From Marisa cornuarietis (Eukaryota > Mollusca > Gastropoda > Architaenioglossa > Ampullariidae), in NCBI GenBank assembly GCA_004794655.1, contig SMMW01000645.1:469001-533000 (forward strand): DNA of 64,000 nt. Direction: 5' to 3'. The notes below the pieces were generated by a model. The model was not told the origin of the DNA. It worked only from the letters and a program-made list of their open reading frames with translations, and did not search any database. The position numbers and the translations under genes were made by a program. Within the stretch, counting starts at the first letter, position 1. The number at the start of each line of letters is the position of its first letter. Positions 55,648 to 64,000 of the stretch are shown here, piece by piece.

Positions 55648-55853
55648 TCAGTTCTTTGTCTGACTACATCAGCATCGACGACCTTCCTTCCACCACCAGG
55701 TCTCTAAACGACTATACAAGTAATACAAGAATATTCTGCCACAGCTTCATCGCCATCGCCAGAGAATCTATTCCTTACACTTCTCTTGGAGATGTGTTGG
55801 TGAGTATGTGGGAAGTAGCGGGAGAGACTCAAGAGAGTGCCTATAAACACTGA
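55648..55853 (+). CDS. candidate terminal exon of an unknown gene
   Basis: A pyrimidine-rich acceptor (CCTTTTTGTTTGCTAG) is followed by an open frame of about 68 residues: SSLSDYISIDDLPSTTRSLN, DYTSNTRIFCHSFIAIARES and IPYTSLGDVL, to a stop at 55851-55853. A GTGAGT donor at 55800 inside it allows an internal-exon reading instead. AATAAA follows at 55929. It could be an alternative 3' end of gene G2 or part of another gene. Not recognised. Confidence 0.3.
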
Positions 55854-55928
55854 ATGAAGGGTGGGTCAGAATGGTTTCAGCAACTTTGTTAGACCCACAT
55901 TGTATGCCGCATTTTATATGATATTGAA

Positions 55929-55934
55929 AATAAA
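55929..55934 (+). terminator. possible poly(A) signal AATAAA
   Basis: About 75 bp after the stop of the candidate terminal exon at 55648-55853. Significant only if that exon is real. Confidence 0.3.
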
Positions 55935-55939
55935 ATTCA

Positions 55940-56571
55940 ATTTGTTACACTTACTTTTTTGTTCTTTATTTCTTCTTGTTACTTTGTCCTGTTTACATAT
56001 ACGTATGTGAGAAACTTTATGTAATACCACTAGCAATGTAAGAAAACTGTATTCAGTAAAGTTTGCTCTCATGCTTCTATACAAACATAAACAGTAATAG
56101 AAAAAAATAAGATAAAAATCTACTCTCGAAAAGCAAGAGGAGTAAGTAAAAATTACAAGTTAAACTGGCAAACAGCCCGAGGTTTTTATGACATTACTTT
56201 GACTACCGGCTACAAATAAAAGCACTGCGGCCACACTGCTATTTGTCTTCTGTACAAGCCACACTACAGAGCTGACAGGTAAAATAATCAGGCATTGGTA
56301 ATTATAATCAACGACCAAAGCCGGTTAGCATGACGTCACTTTGGAAGCCCGGTAGGCAACGGTCATTCACTTAGATCCTTAATATGACGAGGATCAGGTG
56401 TCCTGATTCAGGTTTCCTGCTGGCACGAGGATTTTTATTCTTGATGTGAAACCTGTTACATCATGAAAGGCTGCTTTATCATGAGGTAGCCCTATTAGCT
56501 GAGGGTGTAATTTCCCGTTTCCTATTCCCGAGAGCATAATGGATAATGCTTGTGCAAAAAAGAAAAACTGA

Positions 56572-56619
<48 letters not shown>

Positions 56620-59600
56620 TTATTGGCTTGGCTATTGTTAGACGAGATACTTTTGAGAATTTGGACTGTTACACTAATTTTGTCGATGAACAACGATATG
56701 AGAAAAAAATTTCCATTGATTATCTTTCGGCTCAATGTTACATCACATCAGAAGAAGAAGATGGCGATCACTAAATTTATTTTAATCTTATTTCCTTGGT
56801 ATCGCATACTTACATCATTGTAGAGATTCTACGAAAAAGCTATAACTAGTGCCTTTGGAACATTAAGGTATGCCATTGTTTTTTAAAATTAATTTTGAAA
56901 GATCGCTGCTCTCTGTATTGTTTATTAGGTCTCATCTAATGTCTTGATATCCTCTGTCCAGTCCTGGCTGTGATCTAAAGATATTTTATTGGCTTTTATC
57001 GTGCACATAGTTTTGCTTGAAACGAGAAATAATCTTAACCGGAAGTTTAGAGACACCAGAACAAAATCGCTTACAATTATTTTGTCAAAAATCAAAAGCA
57101 AATTAACAAACAAGAAAGTATGGCCAGTCACAGCAAGAGTTTTGTTGTAGAAAGCATGTCTAAGATCTGCATGTCAATGACAACATATTCGATAAGAATA
57201 GATTGACTGAGCACATTTCTTCATATTGCAAAAAGAGATTGGGTCGAGAGAGGAAGAGGAAAAGCTAAAACGGAGAAGAAATTTACCAGGGTAACTAACA
57301 TGAAATTTATTAAAGTGCTTCATGAAGAAAAGCCACCACACCTACAGTATACCAAAACTGGGAACCGACCTGACTGGCTTCGACTGCGCAAAAAAAAAAA
57401 AAAAAAGCTTGGAGATCTGCTCAACTTTACAATTACCGGTCGGGACGATTGATTCCTTGGCAGTTGGTGGAAAGTCACTGGAAGGGAAGGTGATGAGAAT
57501 TCTTCTTGCTTTGAGGATCATTTGCGAGGAGAAACATTTAGCGGAAATGAGTTATTCAAAAAGCATGCTCAATGAGAAGAAATTAAGGGAGGGAACGGGT
57601 CGATTCCTGGGTTTGTTAAGATGGCAGAATGCGTCACTCTATTACTTGAAATCAATGATGCGCAGGATTTTTTTGTTTTGTTTTTGACATTAGCAGCCTC
57701 CCAAACAAAGATGTTTTCTCCTCTGGAATGTCAATTATCTCCAGCACGGGGTTTGGAGACAAACAATAGGACCGAGAAATATCTTGCTCTCTTTTAAACC
57801 TGCTTTGATGACTTGTTTTACAACAGATGAAGAAAAACACGTTGCTTACAGAGATAGAGTTTTTGAATTAAAAAAAATAATTTTTAAAATTAATTTGGCT
57901 TAAAATTCTGTTGATCACAAGGACTCTCCCAAGGTGGCAACGCTGACTATTTTCTCTTGGTCCACCTCTAGTGAACGATGAAGAAGGCATAATGCTTATT
58001 TAGCTTTTTACTGTTCTTATATGATGACTTATATAGAAAAAAGCAATAATGTCATGACCTTTCAAAGGAGTAAAAATAGCTTTGAAACAATAAACAAGAA
58101 TAGGAGTTGCTTAAGCTAAGATTACTGCGTGGCATTGCCCTTAGATAGTGTACACAGGAACCAACGTAAGAAGAAGATATGTGTTGTCATGGTAATCAAG
58201 CTTCGAGGTGCCCGCCGAGACTTTTGGGGAGATTGGGGTAAGCCACAGTCATTGATCACGATCGTAACCAAGCTTTTTTCCCCTTGCCGTATCTACAATG
58301 AATTATCAACAAGAGAACACAATGTGGTCGCCTCCCCATAGTATGCTAATCAGGAGAGCTCGAGACCCCCACCATGTTCAAGATGCGTGTTCCAGAAACG
58401 TCTTCCCGAAAGAGAGAGATGAACCGGAAGAGGGGGGGGGTCACTTCACTTCCCTTCACTCCTCCCTTTAATTCCTCCATTTCGTGGCTTGAGCTCCTCC
58501 CGCGACAGCTGCTCCCACGGTCTTCCTTTGCCGACACCACCACAGCCATCGAGCATTATTCTCAGCTACGAATAATTTTCTCTTTTTTTGAGAAATTTTG
58601 GAAGAGTGTGTCTAAAAATACACGCTGAGATCTCCACAACTGCACATCCGTCCAACATTTTTTTCTCGTAAAAAGAATATTTATTTATTTCGTGGTAAAC
58701 ATGTTGAGTGATGTGGTGGTTTCCTTTTAACATGATAGAATGATGGCGTTACTAAATCCCAGAACGATGTCCAGCATTAGTCAGTCTCCTTGTCTACGTA
58801 CCTGTGTGTAAATATTCATTTAATGATTGATTAGTTATTGATTCATTCATTTTCGATGTGACTATTTTAAAGTGCTTAACTGACTTTGTATCTCCTTGAA
58901 GAGCTTTCTCACATCGTCTGCATCAGAGCCTAAAACAAAACGATGTGACTTACTTTGACAGCTAGCGCTTCTCACAAGCGGTTGTGTCTGGACCGGTAAG
59001 TGCTGGCAGCATCCACTGTTTGTCCTCCAAGCAACACGAACTGTGAGACCATCATAAAGCAAGACTAATAACCGAGTTAATCTACGGTCGTGGGCTTAGC
59101 TTAAAGGTTGTCCTCCATTGTAAATTCTGGAACAACGAAGAGGCCTTTCAATAGCACCTTTGCTCTGAGGGCAGAAATGCGTCGGGTGGCCTTTTGTCAC
59201 GACCTCAACAATCTGGCTTGCGACATACACCTTCTTTCTTTCTGCACAACACTATTATTTCAACAATTAACAAATCAACACTTTAGTGAGCCAAGTCCCA
59301 GGGGATGTCACTAAGAGTAACCAACACCCTCATTAGAACAATCCCTCTCGGACACAAACTCATAAATCCATTCAGTATTGTAATGACACTTGGTGCAAAG
59401 TGTTCTTGACAACACTGTAATTGCCTTCCTTTTCTTCTCAACATTATCTCCGTGAAAGGTTTCGCCTGATTCTGTCCGAAGAAATACAAAAGCTGTTTTT
59501 TTCAGGGAAAGAAAGAAGGGAAGTTTACTCACGTCCCTTTCACAATTATTCGACACAGTCTTCGTCTCCTCTCAGCGGGTGAGATAATTCCCACCATCTA

Positions 59601-59640
59601 GATTGAATACACCGGCTCGGGGTCGCTAAGAGGAATAACT
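55940..59640. other. intergenic stretch without recognised genes
   Basis: AT-rich DNA with a (GT)n tract at 56575-56613 and several short open frames that show no splice sites or family motifs. A purine-rich GAAGAGGAAGAG patch lies near 57250. Nothing I can support as a gene. Confidence 0.45.
56575..56613. repeat. GT microsatellite
   Basis: About 19 GT units, uninterrupted. Confidence 0.95.
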
Positions 59641-59828
59641 TTCTTTTTTTACGAGTATGTAACAGCCTTCACTTCGTCTCCACGGGTGGGGCAGCACTTG
59701 ATGTGGGTATTGATGGCGCCGGCTGGGTGATGCTATCACAGAAATAACTTCTTTCCTCCTTTTCCTCCGTCATTCGCATTCCGACCATTAAATTGACCTC
59801 ATTTTCACGCATTCGCTCCAATACATCG

Positions 59829-59829
59829 C

Positions 59830-59924
<95 letters not shown>
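59829..59924. repeat. GAT microsatellite
   Basis: About 31 GAT units directly before repeat Y copy 2. The polyhistidine seen on the minus strand is an artefact of this repeat. Confidence 0.95.
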
Positions 59925-59927
<3 letters not shown>

Positions 59928-59929
59928 AC

Positions 59930-60230
59930 ACAAGGGATGCTCACGCTCTCAGCGCTTCGGACACGTAGGTAACATGGACAGAATACGAAGGACGAAAAGG
60001 AAAACAACAATGCAGATAACCAATAAAAGACAAAAATAGAGAAAACAAGACACAAAGAGGAATCAGAGGGAAAAAATAAGGATGGAGAGGGTCGTAAATC
60101 TACAGAGGAAGACGTGCACACTATGATCACAACTATTGACAACTATGTGAGGAGTAATGCTCGTGGGGCAGATGTGTTTTTAATGCACGTTTAAAGGACT
60201 CGATGGTAGGTAGATGGCGGATATGTAAGG
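59930..60230 (+). repeat. unclassified repeat Y, copy 2
   Basis: CACGCTCTCAGCGCTTCGGA, ACATGGACAGAATACGAAGG, GACACAAAGAGGAATCAGAG, GGATGGAGAGGGTC and CTATGATCACAACTATTGAC match copy 1 at 53460. This copy extends further right (GGGGCAGATGTGTTTTTAAT, GGACTCGATGG), so the element is probably longer than 300 bp. Confidence 0.7.
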
Positions 60231-60551
60231 GAGGAGAGTATTTTTTTTTATTAATCCTTGTGATAGTCTGTCAAAAGATTTGACATGAAAGGTGTAATTG
60301 TTGTAAAGATAATTATGGTTATTTTGTCAGCACTGACCTCAGTAAGTCTGGTGCTCACCCACTTCCACGGTGTCCCTCGTTGGATGGACGGCTTGGATGT
60401 CTGTTGGCAGCTCTGCCATCCTCCTGACAAAACTCATCAAATCCACGTCCGACCGAGACTGATCTTAACGGCTGTGGGCCTCTGTAACAACCAAAGTTTT
60501 ATTAGTTCTTGAAGATAGGAAACTGGAAATGTATGTAGTGCTTAACACAGC

Positions 60552-60602
60552 ACCGTACACTACCATTACACTACCATTTCACTACCATTACACTACCATT
60601 TC
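60552..60602. repeat. 11-bp minisatellite ACTACCATTWC
   Basis: Four to five imperfect 11-bp units alternating ACTACCATTAC and ACTACCATTTC. Confidence 0.75.
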
Positions 60603-60847
60603 ACCCACACACCGACTGAGTGGGCAGTTTGTTGCTGCAGAAAACAAGCAAGCTAATCTTCACCAGAAAGAAGACTGTGAGAGATGGACTGAAATAAAAT
60701 AGCTGGCGAGGGCGATGCAGTCAGTTTGACACGATTCAAACACAGAGATGTTTGCATAGTCTGATCGCAAGGACGCACATCTCTCTCTCTCTCTCTCGTG
60801 TGCGCACACACCCATATATATAAATAATTTATACTTTTTCACTATTT

Positions 60848-60977
60848 TGTATGCACATACATACACACATACACACACACACACATAAACATACATACAT
60901 ACACACATACACACACATACATACACAAACATACACATACACACGCATACATACACACATACACACGCATACACACA
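60848..60977. repeat. CACATA-type microsatellite
   Basis: Interleaved (CA)n and (CATA)n units, imperfect, ending just before SINE A copy 3. Confidence 0.9.
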
Positions 60978-60979
60978 GT

Positions 60980-61228
60980 TAAAAAGGTAAAGGTCATCCC
61001 ATAACCTGTTCAGGTCGTTGGGGAGTGAGGTATTAGAGACCCCACTTTTCTCGGGGCCAGCTTTTACCTGAGGGTGGTGCCAGTCTCCTCTCCCTCACTG
61101 CCTTACCTTCCCCAACCCTCTATGGAGTCAGGTACCCATTCCCGTCAGCTGGGTCGACTGGGGGAAGTTTGCTGCGCTTATCGGGTATTGAACCAGCGCG
61201 CTCTCGGTTCGGAAGCCAGCGCTCTAAC
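60980..61228 (-). mobile_element. SINE family A copy, tRNA head cut off by a microsatellite
   Basis: Reverse complement of the 50701-50982 copy: GGTAAAGGTCATCCCATAAC tail, GAGGTATTAGAGACCCCAC, CTATGGAGTCAGGTACCCAT, CCCGTCAGCTGGGTCGACTG, GAACCAGCGCGCTCTCGGTT and CCAGCGCTCTAAC. It is interrupted within the tRNA head, exactly where a (CATA)n tract begins. Confidence 0.85.
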
Positions 61229-61322
61229 TACATACATACATACATACATACATACATACATACATACATACATACATACATACATACATACATACATACA
61301 TACATACATACATACATACATA
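61228..61322. repeat. CATA microsatellite
   Basis: About 23 CATA units directly joined to the truncated tRNA head of the SINE on its left. Confidence 0.96.
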
Positions 61323-61865
61323 CGCACTCGGACTCACACACATATACGTCAAGAATCAAATGCTAACTGGGTGTTTCTGTCTTGCGGCTGTGTCTTGGTT
61401 TGAATACTGGTAATCAATCTTCATGTTCTCGGCCGTGTCTGGCTGCTACTCTCTACTCTGTTGCAGGTGAACTGGATTTTCTGTTCTCCACTAAACACAA
61501 CTGTCACCTAATGAAATCTGTTCCACGCTGTCCTTCTTTGTTTATGTTTATTGTAGAAACGATGTGGAGTCGCAGGAATAACTCCAGTTGTAATCACCTT
61601 CTGCTTTTTTAATATAAATGTAACAGGTCGATATTTACCTAACTCTTGATTTTCTGAATATTTTCAAAAAAGTGTCTTCGCCCTTTAATCTGATTGGTCT
61701 TTATTAATGTCAAGCGGCTAAAGTCTGTCAATTGTTTGCATCAGTTTTTTTTTCGCTTTACTTAATTAACTGGGATCATTGTGGACACTGGGATGTGTGC
61801 AACACTGTCAACTTACTGTCTGCTGGGAAACTGCGCTATACAAGTCAACTTCTTCTTCTGATAAC

Positions 61866-61886
61866 GACGACGACGACGACGACGAC

Positions 61887-61920
<34 letters not shown>
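61866..61920. repeat. CGA then TGA trinucleotide microsatellite
   Basis: About seven CGA units followed by about eleven TGA units; the first looks like an unmutated form of the second. Confidence 0.9.
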
Positions 61921-61922
<2 letters not shown>

Positions 61923-62129
61923 GGAAAAGAAGTATAAATACACGTATCAAGAATGAAAATACATCTTGGTCTATTGTAAGATTATTGTACAGGTTATTTT
62001 TTTACAGAGTGTGCTAAAAGTCAATACACGTCCTGAAAAACAAGCAACAAAAGCACCAAGCAAGATTAATCTAAAGCAAAAACAAAACAAAAGTTGATTT
62101 GTTTAACTTCATAAAGTTTAATTTCCTAG

Positions 62130-62322
62130 CTGCTGACTGCACTCAGCAACCCGACCAGTGGCGAGCTGAAGACAACAGACTTCGTTTGAAGAAAACTACA
62201 GGCGGCTGCCTGGATGATGGAGAACTGCTGACATCTGAAGTCGCCACCTTTCAACATTATCCCACTTCGCTGGGGCAGGCTAGTGCTTCACCTGCACAGT
62301 CAGGCAGCATTTCAGACCCCAG
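62130..62322 (+). CDS. candidate internal exon of an unknown gene
   Basis: A pyrimidine-rich acceptor (TTTAATTTCCTAG) opens a frame AADCTQQPDQWRAEDNRLRL, KKTTGGCLDDGELLTSEVAT, FQHYPTSLGQASASPAQSGS and ISDP, closing at CCCAG followed by GTGTCT. Phase 1 in, 2 out. The Ser/Gly/Glu composition suits a disordered intracellular region. No neighbouring exon was found to join it, so it stays tentative. Confidence 0.3.
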
Positions 62323-62959
62323 GTGTCTCCACTTCCAGACAATTTGTAAGCCACAACTTCATTGTGCTCTCATTGTTCTGACACACTGTTATCGGATGAC
62401 CAATTTCGACCTTATATAATACCCGACATACCCGCTTTCAAAGAAGTACATATGAAGGAACATTAAGAGTTCAACACTATTAGATTTATGTGAGGACTGA
62501 TAGAAAGATAGCAGTACTTTCCACATAGAAATTAACAATAAAGGTTGATTTTAAAGGAGAAAGTACCAAGTTTTTCACTCCTGAAATGAGAAGAACTTTG
62601 AGAGTTTGAAAATTCTGGGCGACATTATTTGCAGTCATGTCAACATGCTTATCAAGTGTCAGTAGAATTATACCAATTTAAATATTAAAAGTATTGTACG
62701 AGAACAACAAACCAAGAACAAACATCATCATCAAGTACCAAAAGAAGTTTTAAGCATCAAAAGAATTATCAAGTAGTTAGGATTATCAGCAAGCAACTGA
62801 ATTCTTTAACATCGAAGGAGTTAAAAGGCATTGAAAGATTAACAGTATGCAAAAGGTTATTAACTATCGAGAGGATATTTAAATATAATTTTGATTAGTA
62901 AGTATAAATAAGATTATCACAAAACTGAGCAGGCTTATACTTGGATCGTTGTCTTGATA

Positions 62960-63630
62960 TTTATTTTGTGCAGATGGACGCGATCGCTAGTCATGTCCCC
63001 TTACAATGAAAGGAAACAGTACAGTGTTAAATTACAGAATCATACTTTACCAACCCAATGCTAAAATAATCCAGAATAGCATTATGCCCACCGAAAGGGA
63101 ACTGCTAGCAGAAAGAGGATTGTTCAGATTGGGAAGGAGCATTGATGAACAGATGCTCAACTGTGGTATTCTACATCTACACCACCAGCGAGATCTCTTT
63201 GCTTGCCAATACGAAGAGCGGAAAGAAAAATCCAGGCATATGAAAACAAGTTTGTGAGGAGACTGTTTCGAGTGTCCAACATGTAAGGCAGAACCAATGA
63301 CTATGGAATGAACACAGTTGCAACCTTCGTGGACCACCAAGAGCCCCCTTCTTGCAACAGTCGAGCGGCGCAAGCTGGTCTTCTCCACCATGTTGGCCAT
63401 GGCAGGCTAGGACCGTTCCTCAGGGTTCTTTGAAGGGTTGTCGATGCCAAGGTGGGCATAAGGAAGAACTAGCTTGCAAACGTGAAGGAGCAGGACATAC
63501 TCATCACCGCTCAAGACAAGTAGCGAGTCACGGTGTCTGTCCAGCTGATCCCCCAGATGATGACCAGTACCGGCGGAGGAGTATAACCGTTCGTCCACTG
63601 GTACCAGTGATGGGAGGAAGGAAGGAATGA
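62960..63630 (+). mobile_element. decayed LINE, C-terminal region
   Basis: Three frames hold overlapping remnants: RAERKIQAYENKFVRRLFRV (63215-63280), LLATVERRKLVFSTML (63340-63395) and VPQGSLKGCRCQGGHKEE (63415-63470). Together they match, in order, the end region of a non-LTR reverse transcriptase (the AFENKxxRRLL, LLxTVKRRKLxW and LQGTxEGxRRRGRxRKxW motifs). There are several stops and shifts. The left boundary is not clear. Confidence 0.65.
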
Positions 63631-63639
63631 CAATTATTT

Positions 63640-64000
63640 CAGTTAAAATCCAGATTGCAATCTCGTGCCTCTCTGACGTGATGTACATTGAAGACAAAGG
63701 TTTAAAAAAAGAAAAGCCAGCAAAGCTCACACAACACACAAAAAACATGACAGCAAGGGGGTGATAAACCCTCTCTAAGCGCAGGAAGATCGAAAGACAA
63801 AAACACTGAATGGCGTGAGACGTGTAGTTCTTTCTTTGCTCGGAGTGTGGCTGTTGGATGGAGGAATTAAAGTGAGAAGCTATCGCAGACAAGCAGGCCC
63901 CACGTGCACTGTGCGCGCTGTTGCCGTGTACACTGCACGTGCGGAAGTTGGGATTTGGCGAGGCGGCGAAAGGATAACAGTCATACCACGCACCGACTAA
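63640..64000. other. right edge of the window, no feature seen
   Basis: About 360 bp at the end of the window. I see no coding frame with splice sites or recognised motifs. Confidence 0.4.

Noticed and set aside
59669..60142. 157-residue minus-strand frame with a polyhistidine run
   Set aside because: Produced by the GAT microsatellite and repeat Y. It has no conserved flanks.

Overview
The window looks like animal nuclear DNA, most likely from a mollusc. Coding sequence is sparse and split into short exons with GT/AG borders. Introns run to many kilobases, and simple-sequence tracts, tRNA-derived SINEs, broken LINEs and a broken mariner element are everywhere. The mollusc call is an inference: it rests mainly on a SINE whose central part resembles a domain I remember from mollusc SINEs. 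Nothing bacterial was seen, and there is no CRISPR array or operon.

Region 1 (about 1 to 36.8 kb, minus strand) is an HNF4 nuclear-receptor gene (NR2A family). Five exons between 152 and 3249 encode the DNA-binding domain, hinge and ligand-binding domain through helix 12, and all of them join in frame. The F domain and the 3' end lie beyond base 1. A 45-nt exon at 12.75 kb adds a short acidic piece before the DNA-binding domain. Upstream of these are several candidate alternative first exons at about 5.7, 7.4, 17.2, 20.1, 22.1, 25.9, 32.1 and 36.8 kb. Each is an ATG-initiated frame ending at a GT donor in phase 1, the phase the downstream acceptors need. The 17.2 kb exon (248 residues, CpG-rich) and the short acidic 36.8 kb exon are the most convincing. 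The others are hypotheses, because chance donors are expected over this distance. If even half are real, this is an expanded version of the two-promoter design of vertebrate HNF4A.

Region 2 (36.8 to 43 kb) is intergenic and repeat-rich. It holds large GT/CA/AAT microsatellites, an unclassified dispersed repeat and two decayed minus-strand LINE fragments, one ending about 380 bp before the next gene.

Region 3 (43.0 to 53.2 kb, plus strand) is a second gene that I could assemble from nine constitutive exons (305 residues, all phases matching) plus two optional in-frame cassettes. One exon is only 17 nt and another 26 nt. The product is a charged, probably partly coiled-coil protein that I do not recognise. 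A stop codon and a poly(A) signal close the gene.

Region 4 (53.2 to 64 kb) is mostly repeats: LINE remnants, a SINE, a duplicated unknown repeat next to GAT microsatellites, and two isolated plus-strand exon candidates. The two main genes are divergent, with the most distal HNF4 start about 6.3 kb from the second gene's start. Nothing in the sequence ties them functionally.
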